Positions 11,212 through 22,891 of a stretch of DNA of 64,000 nucleotides are shown in pieces. The stretch's first letter is position 1. Every line of letters begins with the position of its first letter. Under the pieces are notes generated by a model. That model searched no databases and had not been told where the DNA came from. It was given only the letters and a program-made list of their open reading frames with translations. The DNA is from Zingiber officinale (taxonomy: Eukaryota; Streptophyta; Magnoliopsida; Zingiberales; Zingiberaceae), in contig NC_056003.1 of assembly GCF_018446385.1 (NCBI RefSeq), forward strand, positions 26,527,364-26,591,363. Reading direction: 5' to 3'. The translations under genes were made by a program, and so were the position numbers.

Positions 11212-11570
11212 TAAGCCACTACTTTCGGTCGGCCTTAGCCTCTTCTCTCAGTCGGCCTTAGCCTATTTTGCCCTGTCGACCACTATGAAGCCTGCGTTCA
11301 GCACTTGGCAGACATCAACCCCTGCTTGCAGCCTGAGATTATTATCTTAGGTTATTTCAACATGTAAGTTGAATTTATTTCGTATAATTTAAATTCAACT
11401 AAGTCCCTGAAAATCTCCAGGAACAGATTATTTTTGTTAACAACAACAACCTTGGTGGTCCGACCACACCTTTGGCCAGAGCTTGCTCGAGCAACGACAA
11501 CAAGGAAGTCCGATCACACCTTTAGACGGAGCTTGCTTGGGGCCTTGGGCAGCGGCAGCTCAAGAGGAGG

Positions 11571-12033
11571 TAAGGGTGTCAATTTGGGTGGGTTGGGTTG
11601 GGTTGATTTTTTTAAACCCAATCCGAACCGACTCGAACCCGAATTCAATCCGAAACCCCTAAACTCGAACTCGAACCCAACCCGGACAACCCAAAAATCC
11701 AATTCAAAATGACTTTTTTTTTGGCTATTTTTCCTATAATTTTTCACTTTTATCCCAATACTCCATCATTATTATACTAACATTGATATTAATATACATA
11801 AAAACATCTTAGTTTTCAAAATAAAATTTGATTTAACCTTAAAAAATTGAATAAATCCTATATTTGGGTCAACCCGGGTTAACCCAAGTCAACTCGAACC
11901 CGACCCGACCCAATCTGAAAAATTTCAACCCGAAAACCCTCCAACCCAACTTGAAAATATCCAACCCGAACTTGATTTTTTTCAGGTCGACTCAGGTTGG
12001 GTCATTGGGTTGGGTTCATTTTTAACACCCCTA
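11571..12033. mobile_element. hAT-like MITE (463 bp)
   Basis: The termini are TAAGGGTGTCAATTT and, inverted, TAGGGGTGTTAAAAAT. They enclose GGGTTGGGTT- and AACCCGACCC-rich subterminal repeats. The flanks are AGAGGAGG (11563-11570) and TGAGGAGG (12034-12041), an 8-bp near-duplication of the size made by hAT transposases. There is no coding sequence. Confidence 0.72.
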
Positions 12034-12041
12034 TGAGGAGG

Positions 12042-13000
12042 CGACTCCTCTTGGCTAGGCGGCGGAAAGAGAGGGAGAGTTGAGAAAGAGACAACCCTAA
12101 TCTAATTAGGTTTTCTCTAATAAATAATTAATTTTCTTCTTCTCCTTATGAAGGGGTGTATTTATATACCTCTTCAATTGCACTTATTTCAAGTCATGTG
12201 AATTTTTGAGAACTTAAGGAGTCAAAGCTACCCTCCATTACTTATTTCGAACTCCCTATAAGTGCTAAAATATTATGATACCTTCCGATTAGAAAGCTTG
12301 AGCTTGGGTTTGATCTCTTGGAGATCAGGACCAAATTAGGCTTGATTTGAGAGTAGATTAGGACCAAGTTGGTCCTGGTCTCCCCACATCAGATCCAATT
12401 TGATCCTGATTTAATTTTATATTAGGTTTAACATAGTCCTGATCCTTAGAAAACCAGGGCCAAACATTCTAACTAATTACTTTATTCTCCTTAGCACTTC
12501 TAGGAAAGTCCCAAAATAGAAAAGGTGTTACATTTGGACTCCTAGGCATTTCAGAAACTCACAAGACTTGGAATGAGTCCAATTGAAACACTCTAGATGA
12601 ATAAGTATGTTCTGATTGAAATTTACTAATGAATTTATACTATTTGGATTTCTATAAATTTACAATCATAAGAAAGAATAGAGTTTGGAGAAGGTAGAGT
12701 TAATGTTAAATCTTGATTTTGATTTTAATAGTTAAATTAAAAAAATATATAAATTTGAGTTGTATAAATTGAAAGAGATTTGCTCTCCAAACGTGGAGAG
12801 AGAGAAATATTAAAATGGTATGCATTCGAATCATCAAAATTATTTTAAATTTAAACGTTTTAAATATGGCTCGAATCCATGTGAAATCAATATGTGAAAA
12901 GCTAATGCTTAATGAAGGACTAGAACGAAAAAATCATCCAAATCAGTGCATTTTTTTAATCATTTTTTAAATTAGGGTGTGTGATTTAGAAATTTTCTAA
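12042..13000. other. AT-rich intergenic DNA
   Basis: No gene recognised. A minus-strand TATATAAATAC near 12160 (in GGTATATAAATACACCCC) could be a relic promoter of the retroelement-like sequence. Confidence 0.4.
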
Positions 13001-13009
13001 ATTTACATG

Positions 13010-13346
13010 CGCCTTTCGTTATATCCATTTTAAATAATTAATATATATAATATACTTATAAAAAAATTTCATGCTTTTATAGTTCAGCTAATTAATAAGT
13101 CACGATTAATTAAAAAGAATTAATATATTTAATATAATTAGAAAAAAAATTCATGCGTTTTTATTTCATCCAACTAAATTGGGATTAATTAAAAATAATT
13201 AAAATATATAGTATAATTAAAAAAAATTATGCGTTTTTATTCAACTAACTAAATCAGGATTAATTAAAATAATTATTATATATAATATAATTATTAAAAA
13301 CTTTCCACACGTTTTAATTCAGCTGATTAAATTAGGATTAATTAAA

Positions 13347-13399
<53 letters not shown>

Positions 13400-13560
13400 A
13401 AAAAAATTCCCACGAGTTTTTATTGCAGCTTATTAAATCAGGATTAATTAAAAATAATTAATATACATAATATAATTATAAAAAAATCACATGTTTTTAG
13501 CTCAGCCTCAGTTGTCTAACTCAGGATTAATTAAAAATAATTAATATATAATATAATGGG
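13010..13560. repeat. AT-rich tandem repeat, about 80-85 bp unit, with an (AT)n tract
   Basis: At least six units each contain a CATG..TTTTTAT segment, a TCAGC..ATTAA segment, GGATTAATTAAAAATAATTA and an ATATATAATATAATTA tail. An (AT)n run at 13349-13397 has expanded inside one unit. Confidence 0.75.
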
Positions 13561-13719
13561 GTTGGAAATTTTTTTAAATTATGCCTAAATGATTTGGAAT
13601 AGATGAAACCAATTAAACAGTGGGTTTAGAATTCATGCCTGCTTCGGGCGGAGCTTTAAAAAAAATATTATTTCTTTTTTTTGCCTGATAAAAGTTTCTG
13701 TTTTGTTGCCCTAAGCCAT

Positions 13720-14230
13720 CTTCCACGCCGAAACTGCAGTGGAACGCGTGACGCGTCCAAACCGCCGCCTCATCTTCGACTTCGTCTTCCTCCCCTGCCG
13801 CCGCACTCCACAGCAAGCTACGAAGCTCAAGGTATCCCTTAACCCTACACCTTTATTTCCTATTCCGCAAAAAAAGAGGGTGACGCGGCCGGTCAGCGGT
13901 CGCGCTGCCGGTGAGCCGGCGAGGCGGCCTCCCGAGCGGTCGCTGCCCCACCCAGCAGCGACGCAGCCGCTGCCGAGTCCTCTTCTTCGGCAATGTCAAG
14001 GATCAGCCATTTTTTTATTCATTTTTGTGGGATTGGGATTGGGATTGGGATTGGGATTGGGATTAAGTGGGTTTTCGTGGTGTTTAAGGATGTGTATGTT
14101 TTACATATGTTGCCAAGTAATGGCCACTATCAGTTTTGAAAGACAAGCCCTACTAATTCAGTTTTGCAATGCAGGAGAAATCTATGGTACAAGTAAAACA
14201 AAAGAAACCGCTAGCGATTGATTTACCAAA
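13720..14230. other. GC-rich segment, possible untranslated exon, unassigned
   Basis: A GC-rich island follows AT-rich DNA. A CAAG/GTATCC junction near 13831 could be a splice donor, and an acceptor-like GCAG lies near 14174. No protein family is recognisable, and the open frames run through low-complexity GC-rich DNA. A (GGGATT)n hexamer run lies at 14029-14064. Confidence 0.3.
14029..14064. repeat. (GGGATT)n microsatellite
   Basis: About six tandem GGGATT hexamers. It differs from the plant telomere unit TTTAGGG. Confidence 0.9.
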
Positions 14231-16118
14231 AGTTGTGGTCTGAAACTAGTAGTTAAGATAGTTTAGAAACATGTATATAAAAAACAACGAAGAAGAACAA
14301 AAGTAAGCAAGACATCCTAGGTTTAGTTGCTAAACATGTCCCGAGATTTGCAACAAATTTGATCAAAACAAAAAGTTTACATTAAGTTGTTGAGGGTTCT
14401 AACAATTCTATTCACTAGTTAAATTTTTTTTTTCCAGAATAATCGTCAATAGGTCCATGCCACTGTATTTTTCTTCAGCTTTTCATTTTTGTTTCGATTT
14501 TCAGGTCATCTTCGTATCTTGCATCAAGATCCATACTGAATTTTTTTCAACTTATTTTTTTAAAGGATATTTTTCTTTTCAAATTTAGCAATATTCAATT
14601 TAACCCTTCAACTAGCACCAACTTCTTATCATAGCGTTAAAAATTGGGTGAAATCTCAAGGAGTGAAGTGAAAATTTCGACTAACTTTAATTTTTATAAT
14701 TAAATCGAAATATAACTTTTTCAAAGACTCAAAATATGTATTTAACTTTTAAAACTATCAAATCATATACCTTTTACATATCTTACCCTCCACATTTGCC
14801 CCAATCATGTAGCAATCTATTCGGGCAATTTTTTTTAATAAAAAAAATTATTGATTTTTTTAAAGGCTGATTTATATTTAAAAAATTATTACTGTTTAAA
14901 TATATGAATATAATAAGAAGAATTAAAATAACAGATTAAATTTCATATCATTTTGAATTTTTTTTAGGTCTATCAATTAATTTTAATCCGAAATTGATCA
15001 ACACGAGTTAATTGACCTAGAAAATTCGGAATAACATGAAATCAAGTTTTTATATGGTCATTCAGAGCAATATTTTTTTAACATGAATATGTTTAAAAGT
15101 TTTAATTTATATTAAAAAATAATAATATACTCAATATATTGAGTCAAATTGATATTTAAAGGTATAAATATAATCAGATGTAGTACTTATTTCATGTCAT
15201 TTCGAATTCTTTATATCAATTAGTCAATTTCGATCAAAACTAACTAATGTATCTAGAGAGCGATATGAAATTATATCATATGTATTTATTTATTTAATTT
15301 TAATTATATCTATGTCCTTAAATATTAAATTGACAAACTATATTGAAAAAAATAATTTTTTAACATAAATTCTTTATAATTTGATAATTTTAAAATAGAT
15401 ATGTGCATGGGTAAATATATATAAAAATATGATTTGATAATTTGAAATTTGGATTCGTGATTTAGATAATTAAAAACTTCATATAAATTCAATAATTTAT
15501 CGTAATATATATATATATCTTACTATTTTATTAAAAATCTCTCCCCTTTACTAACTAAATTTGGTGAAGCCTAAAATGCATTTACGTTAATGTCCTTTTT
15601 TCTATTTACACTAAAAATAATTCCAAGGTTTATTAGTAATTCCATAAGCGAAACAATCAGTGATCTAGAGTTCAGGCCGACGATGTTAAAAAATATACTT
15701 TTCTTAATTTTTTTACTAAGACAAGTATAATATTAAATTAAAATAATTTTTTTGCATAGGGAAGCCCGTTACTGGAATTCTCTAGCGTCACTATTGTATG
15801 AGTTTAACGAATCTTATCCAAATAATTAATTTTTGGTTTATAAGGGTGACACTAGAAAATCCAACTAATTCAGATTTTCAAAGACTCAAATAATTTATAT
15901 ATTATTATATTATACAAGTAACGCGTGTGTACGATCAAACTAGTATAAATAAAGCATGAGCGAAATGTAATATTTCAAACTAAATTTGCAATTTATTTTA
16001 AAATTATGAATCCGATGTAAATAGGTTTTTACTTAAATTAGGGCCTGTTTATTTAAGTGTACAAGTACGGTTTCTACAGCCACAAAATCCCAAGCGACGC
16101 CGCGCTTGACAGCTGAAG
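14231..16118. other. AT-rich intergenic DNA upstream of the WD40 gene
   Basis: No gene or element recognised. The last 80 bases become GC-richer and would hold the promoter and 5' UTR of the WD40 gene. I see no convincing TATA box; TTTATTTAAG near 16046 is a weak candidate. Confidence 0.4.
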
Positions 16119-19100
16119 ATGAGCATCCATGGAGACGGCGCCGGCGACTACGAGTCTGACGAAGAAGGAGAGGTGTTCTTGGACGAGGATGATATTATCC
16201 AGGAGATCGCCATTGACGAGGAAGGTAGGTCCTTTTTCCTGCTCTCTACCAGTTCCTTCTTCACTTCGCTCTCATATTTTTCGTATGTGCTGTTGAGCAG
16301 ATCTTCCCGACCGGGATGAAGAGGTGGGCTCGGACGGTGGTATGGGTGAGTTTTCGTTGTCGAAGTGTTTGGGCTATCGAGTTTTTATTTGCTTTTTTAG
16401 GTGCTTGGGTCGGAGCATGCCTTGCGATAAAAGAAATTTCGGGACGAGGTTAATTGTGGATCTGTGTTAAAATTTTTTATAACTTTCCATTCATCGAGGA
16501 TATCAGCTATTTGCTTCTCCTTTAATAGTATTTGACTTGTTTTCATGGGTGTTTTTTTTTTTTTTGAAAAATTCTTGAGTTCTCAGAGGGACTTGTTTTA
16601 CAGATCTCTTTTCTTTTAGCCATACCATGCCTCTTGGATTTGGATCACTACAGCTTTTTTTACTTAACATTACTAAGAATATTTTTTTGGTGGCAGTAGA
16701 AGAAGCTGATGATTCTGTGTTTGTCTTCAGGGGCCATTCAGGTAATTAACTGTTAATTCTGTTTACCTGTGAGTTCAATAATTGACTCTGTTTATGGATT
16801 TATAGAGTAGATAGAAAGTTGATCATTGTTGCGTTAGCCTTTAATAAATTGTTCCAAGGATTCTGAGATCAGATTGCTGAATTTAATTGGTGCAGACGAA
16901 ATATATACTGTTTCATGCAGTCCAACAGATGCATCTCTTGTTGCTACTGGAGGTAAAGATGATAGAGGATTTTTCTGGAAAATTGGTTCAGTGGATAGCA
17001 GTCTAGAGCTCCGAGGTATGCGTATGATGTGATATATTGTTTCTATATTCATGCATACATCAATTTTGCATGCTTGCTTATTTCCCAATTCAGGAAATGC
17101 TACCTTTATTTGCCTACACTAGTTTATTTTGGTTATCCTTGTTTCTTAATGAATGGATATACTATTCTGCTTCATCCCTACTGTCAGTAAATATCCACTT
17201 CATCTCGTTCAGTGAAATACCATTGATCTTGCATGGTTGTGTTAATTTCTTCTAGATTCATGGAATGCGACTTGATATATGTTAGTTCAATGACTTTTTT
17301 TTAATCTGCTCATCTGGAGTTTCCATTGTGCAGGACATCAAGATACTGTTTCTACTGTGGCATTCAGTTTTGATGGACAATTACTTGCAACTGGAAGCTT
17401 TGATGGGCATGTTCATATATGGGACACTAGTTCAGGTAGTCTTAAGTTTACACTTGAAGGTTCTGGAGAAGGCTTTGAGGTGAGCTCTATTATTTTGGTC
17501 TTTGTGATTCTTAATTATTACTTATATTTATCTTCAATATTTAGTGGCTTAAGTGGCACCCAAGAGGGCACTTGCTAATAGCTGGTTCAGAAGATGCAAA
17601 TGTGTGGATGTGGAATGCTGACAAAGGTGTCTGTCTCAATACATTTTCTGGTCATGGAAGCACTGTCACGTGTGGTGATTTCACTCCTGATGGTACTGAA
17701 ATTTTCACGCTTAACATTTGAGCTTTTATAATTTTGGAAGATGGCCATTGAATACTTTGTGCTTTAAGGTAAGATCATTTGTACTGGTTCTGATGATGCA
17801 TCACTGAGGATATGGAACCCTAAGACTGGAGAGTGTTTCCATGTTGTTAAAGGTATACCTTGTCCTTTCATATCAATCTGATAAACTCTCTTTACTTTTT
17901 CTGTTCTTGGGAATCCTGAGTGGGAGATATATACCACTGAATTTTATTACAATATCCAAATTTATCTTCAAGCATCATTGGTTGAATTTGCCAATGAAGC
18001 CAATAAAGAATTTGAAGTGACCATTTAACTGTGAATGTGTTAACCATACAGTATAATTTTGTAAACTGCTTTTTCTTGGTGAAGTTTATGGTTTTGTTTG
18101 TAAAGCAAACCCATGCTAAGAGACACTCAAATAGAATGTAATTCCACTTTATCCATTTTTGTGGTTAGCTACTTGTAAAGAATTAGTTCAACTCACCTAA
18201 TTCAAATATGGAAAACCGTAATTAGTTATTCTAAAATCTTTCCATCTCACCCTTTGTTTTACAGTCTGATGCCATATTATTGTCTGAATCTAATTTAGAA
18301 ATACTCGTTGTTAACACACATAACGATAATGCCTTATTGGATGATCAAATTTTAGCCAACAACCTGTGTTAAACTCCTGAATGCAGTAATTGTCTTGTAA
18401 TGGCAGACCAAGTACTTGTCCTTTCCATTAATGTCATCACTGGGCATCAGCTATGTGGAAATATGTATTCATATTGGATGCGGGAACAAATAATATCTCT
18501 AGCCTGAAATTATTCATAGCTTCAATTCTTTACTATTGGACTGCCATTTTACTGGTTTGAGTCATTACAATTTTACCATGTCACCGAAACCTGTTTGTAG
18601 GGCATCCATACCACACTGATGGATTGACATGCTTATCAATAACCTCTGATTCTACTATTGCAATCACGGGCTCAAAGGATGGCTCTGTTCACTTGGTGAA
18701 CATAACAGTAGGACGGGTAAATTTATTTCATTCCCTTATGTTAATCCATGTGAGCATATTTTTTGTCAACTTTAGAGTTTTTGATACTTCACAAACTTAA
18801 GCGCATGGGCTTGTTATAATTGTTTCTTCTGATTTCTAATATACTTTGATTGTGATTTGTCTTTATTGCTAGAGCTAATATACAATTCAATTATGGTGTG
18901 AATGATATTCCTTTTTCTTAGGTATATTATCACACCTATCTTTTCTTAAGTTTGGGGTAAATAGTACTGCTTTCCATTGTTTTAGTCAAAAGAGATTTAG
19001 GCTTGGTTTGGCAGGGGAAGGAGAAAGTAAAGGATCATAAGATTGCACGTGCTTAACTTGTACACATTTTTTTGTGTTACTTCCCCTTCTCCCTTCTAAT

Positions 19101-20863
19101 TTCCATTAGAGTAAACCAGGCCTTGGCGACGAAGCTACTTGCTTGTTTGAGCTAGGCTACAAATGGTCTGGATCATGTCATTCACCAACCAGAATCTTCT
19201 TAAGTTTTCTGTGATGCAATGCTGGCATCAGATTAGCAGTGTCAGTGCTTGTTTTTCAACGTTCTAAACTCCATTTTATTTCTACAAATCCCTTTTGACT
19301 TTGGTATGGCCTTGATGCTGTCAATAATTAGACTACAGGGCTACTATCTCTGACAAACAGGAATTTCATTTTTTTTTTTTTTTTGGGTTGGGTAGCCCCC
19401 ATTTCTCCTGTTTTTGAGTAGCTAGTAGTAGTTGAGAAAGTTTAAAGTGAATAGACAACTATCATGTTCTTTTAACCGAAAACATATTTTTAGTTTACCT
19501 TCTGTAATTCTCAAGAATTTTGAATTTAGTGATTTTCACTTGAACATTTGTGAATATTAACTTTGGATATACTGACTGGTTTCAATTTTCTCTTCTCTAG
19601 GTAATCAGCTCATTAAGTTCTCACACGGCCTCTGTGGAGTGCATTGGGCTTAAACCAAAGTATGCTCGTTTCCTCCCAGTTGAATTTTTAAATGCATATC
19701 CATATACTCAAGAATACACTAGAAAACATCCCGCAACCTTGTGATGACAATTTCAACCTGAACCAATGATGCACCTTGAGCCAGAGTGTACCTACTTTAC
19801 TATTTGTATGGGATCCTAGGTGGGTTCAAGCCAATACAGTTCTAGGCAGTGTAGGGACAGTGATACGGATTCTTTGCTCAAACTTGCCTCTTTGTAACCT
19901 TGCTTATTTTACGGTACAGCAACAAACAAATGATTAGTGTCGGCTTTTGATTTCATCTTAGCTTTCATTTAATACAGCATTCTATATTTTTCCGCTAATT
20001 TGTTTAAGTGAGGATGAGATGGGATAAAACACATATAGGTCATGATGCAAGCAACAATTAGTTTTGATTTTTGAACATTGGACTCATTGTTCTTAGTGCA
20101 ATTAGAGTTGGTTTTCATGTTCACTGTGTAAAGGATGGGGCAGGGGTTGGTGTTTAGCTGTGCCTGTACATCTTAGCAAATTTTCCTAACAATCTCACCC
20201 ATGTCTTGACTCTGAAAAAGCTTTGTGCGGATGCAATTTTGTTCATATTTGGTTTTGCTAGACAATCATTCTCAGTTAGAAAAGTTTCTGCGCTTTACGA
20301 TAATTTATTGAGAAACAAAAGTAACAAATAGGTGGCAATTGGTATTTTGGACTCTTTGATCAGTTACAAGTTCTAAAGGCAAACCCATCTTCTGTGCACA
20401 CGCACCTTGATAGTTCCATGTTGTGGTTATGTGGCTCAAATGCTACCATCTTCTCTCCTTGCAGTGCACTTTGGGCGACAACAGGTGGGATGGATCAGAA
20501 GCTCATTATATGGGATCTGCAAAGCTCTTCAGTGCGATGCACATGTGATCACGAGGTCAAAACTCCGTTAATGCACACCTCTGTACCTTGCTTTTCTTTA
20601 GCATTCAACTCATTTGATTGTTCTTCACTGGACAGGAAGGAGTGACGAGCCTCACATGGTTGGGCACATCTCAGTATGTTGCATCTGGTTGTGTCGATGG
20701 AAAGGTGCGAATCTGGGACAGTCTTTCAGGTGGCTGTGCCAGAACCTTCAGTGGCCACGCAGATACCATCCAATCTCTTGCTATTTCTGCCGACGGGAAC
20801 TCCCTCGTCTCGGTTTCAGACGATGGCACAGCCCGCGTTTTCTCAATCTCAGAGTTCAAATAG
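16119..20863 (+). CDS. AAMP: AAMP/Sqt1-like WD40 protein, 395 aa, 11 exons
   Basis: Exons: 16119-16224, 16301-16345, 16697-16741, 16896-17015, 17334-17479, 17545-17692, 17769-17852, 18601-18716, 19601-19659, 20465-20555 and 20636-20863. All introns are GT-AG and the frame is kept throughout (1188 nt with the TAG stop). The first about 58 residues are very acidic (ESDEEGEVFLDEDD). Eight WD40 repeats follow, with GH and WD/WN marks such as FRGHS, GHVHIWDT, DANVWMWNA, SLRIWNP, KLIIWDL and KVRIWDS. An acidic tail before eight blades is the layout of animal AAMP and yeast Sqt1. Sqt1 is a dedicated chaperone for ribosomal protein uL16 (Rpl10) during 60S maturation in the cytoplasm; that role here is inferred by homology. 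No lesion is visible and the start ATG is the first in a GC-rich leader. It is the best-preserved gene of the window. Confidence 0.93.
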
Positions 20864-21314
20864 AAGTTTTCAATATATGGCTCGTGCTTTCCATAGTGTA
20901 AAATATTTGAATGCAAGCTTTTTAAAGGTACTGATGATACAACAACATAATGTTGGAGCTGAATTCGATCGACCTTATTTATAGCTCGAGTGTCCATGGT
21001 TGTAGAGCAAACAAGGAGGGGAGTATCAAAAGATTGTTTCGCATTATATGAAATTTCATTCAATATGTATGCCTTCCAATGTGCAATTATCATATATTTA
21101 TTTGAACTACTACTTGTTGGATTGATGGACAAATCTCATTTATTATCTTAATCTCTCACTTGGTGGGGTGCTTTCTCTCTATAAAAGATTTGATATCGTG
21201 CACATTCATTCGGTTCACTCTTAGACGATCATCACATGTTTGGATATCCAGAGCTCCTCTCAAATATCTCGAAATGTGAAAGGTGTTTCAGGAGTGTACA
21301 TTGGCCGAATGTGC

Positions 21315-21351
<37 letters not shown>
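20864..21351. other. 3' flank of the WD40 gene and (TA)n microsatellite
   Basis: Probable 3' UTR and intergenic DNA; a (TA)n run occupies 21318-21352. No gene recognised. Confidence 0.5.
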
Positions 21352-21355
<4 letters not shown>

Positions 21356-22005
21356 TAAATTATACATGACCTCTTGGTAAATTCTAAGATAGTAAACATT
21401 GTGCGGCGATAAACACATTTTGGGTTTTTTCATACATTGAGGATTCGAATATCAGGGAGTGCACAAAATTCACCTCTCGTATTCAAACTTGTAGGACCAT
21501 TGGGCTACTGTGTGAACTGCTACTTGTGCTTTAAATTTATCTGATTGTAACAAAAGATAAATACACTTGCTCCCAGTGTCCCCGTTAACCCGTCACAAGA
21601 TCAACACGGAAGAGACTTTAAATTTATCTGATGACACATAAGGAGGAAGATTCCTCACCTTCAGAATCATTTGGGCCCAAAGCTCGGATATTTGAAATTT
21701 AGTAAACATTTAATAGATAAGTCATTAGGGTACCAAAATGTACTAGTGGATTAAAATATACAAAATTCTAAGGTAGAAAACATTGTGCAACGGTGAGTAC
21801 AATTTGGAATTTTTCATACGTGGAGGATTCAAATCTCAAGGAGTACAAGGAATTCATTTATCGTGTTCAAACTTTTAGGACCACTGGGTTATTACTTTTG
21901 GATTTATCCGATAGCACGTGAGGGGTAAAGCCTCTCACCTTCTAAATCAGTTGGGCCCAAACCTTTGGGCCTAAATCTTGGATATTTGAATTATATAAAA
22001 AAATA
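21352..22005. repeat. Diverged direct duplication, period about 387-400 bp
   Basis: The segment from about 21352 (GATTAAATTATACATGAC, then AACATTGTGCGGCG, AGGATTCGAATATC, TTGGGCCCAAA) recurs from about 21752 (GATTAAAATATACAAAA, AACATTGTGCAACGG, AGGATTCAAATCTC, TTGGGCCCAAA) in the same order. Both copies are non-coding. It is probably an old local tandem duplication of a repeat. Confidence 0.7.
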
Positions 22006-22890
22006 TTAAATGTTAAATCAGGACGGTCTCAATAACTCTCTAGGCCCTAAAAATAAATTTAAGAAGCTTAGTATTTTTTTTTAAATTAAAAATATTATTA
22101 GAAATATTTAAATTAGGTCACAATAATTTTATCTTTATGAAACCTCACTTCTTTATGAGTAAAATTTAAAAAAAAAAAAATTATTTCAGATTAAACTTTT
22201 AAATATAATTTATTATAAATATAATTTATTATAAATATATATTTATCTAATAATTTTTTAAAATTAAATAAAATAAGTTAAATTTTGTCAATAAAATATT
22301 AAAAATTATAATTAATTTAACAGTAATAAATTATTATAATACTATTAATATATATTATAATTGCTATTTTTTAAAAAAAATATCGATCAATTTTAACAAA
22401 AAAAAAAAAATCTTGATGCAATGGTAAAATTATTGTTAGTGACCTAGAGGTAATAAATTTAAGTAGCGGATATAGTTACTTAATTTTGGTTAGTCAATTA
22501 AACTTTCATCAATAAAAAATTATCAACTAAATCTAACATTAATAGTAAAAAAAATTAAAATTATCAATCAAATTTAACTTTGACAGTAAAAAATAGTAAA
22601 AACTAAAAAAAAAAAAAATTACTAGTCATACGTAAAAACTTAAAAATTATTAACTAAATTTAATTTGGCTAATAAAAATTTAAATTTACTAATGAAAATA
22701 AATATGGACTAAAATTTCTTTTAACCATAATTTTAAATATTTAATATCTAAACTCATATATTTATAAATTAATATTCATATTTAATTATTATTTATATAT
22801 ATAATTTAGTGGCCCCCAATATAATAGGGGCCCGAGGCATAGGCCTTAATGGCCTATGCCTTAAGCTGATCTTGTATTAAATGGATAAGA
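22006..22890. other. Very AT-rich intergenic DNA
   Basis: Poly-A and poly-T rich. A short palindrome, AGGCATAGGCCTTAATGGCC then TATGCCT, lies near 22834-22862. No gene recognised. Confidence 0.4.
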
Positions 22891-22891
22891 G

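Noticed and set aside
8562-11362. A full LTR from TGAGACTTTAG (8562) or TGTTGG (8598) to TTTCAACA (11362) around the solo LTR
   Set aside because: Flanking pentamers do not match for either start, and no primer-binding site follows the proposed end.
14029-14064. Interstitial telomere repeat
   Set aside because: The unit is GGGATT, not the plant telomere heptamer TTTAGGG.
13739-14221. 160-codon open frame in a GC-rich island as a gene
   Set aside because: It runs through a (GGGATT)n microsatellite and possible splice sites and shows no family resemblance.
18999-19123. Possible MITE in intron 8 of the WD40 gene (AGGCTTGGTTT and inverted AGGCCTGGTTT)
   Set aside because: Terminal similarity is short, and no target-site duplication could be found at the implied ends.
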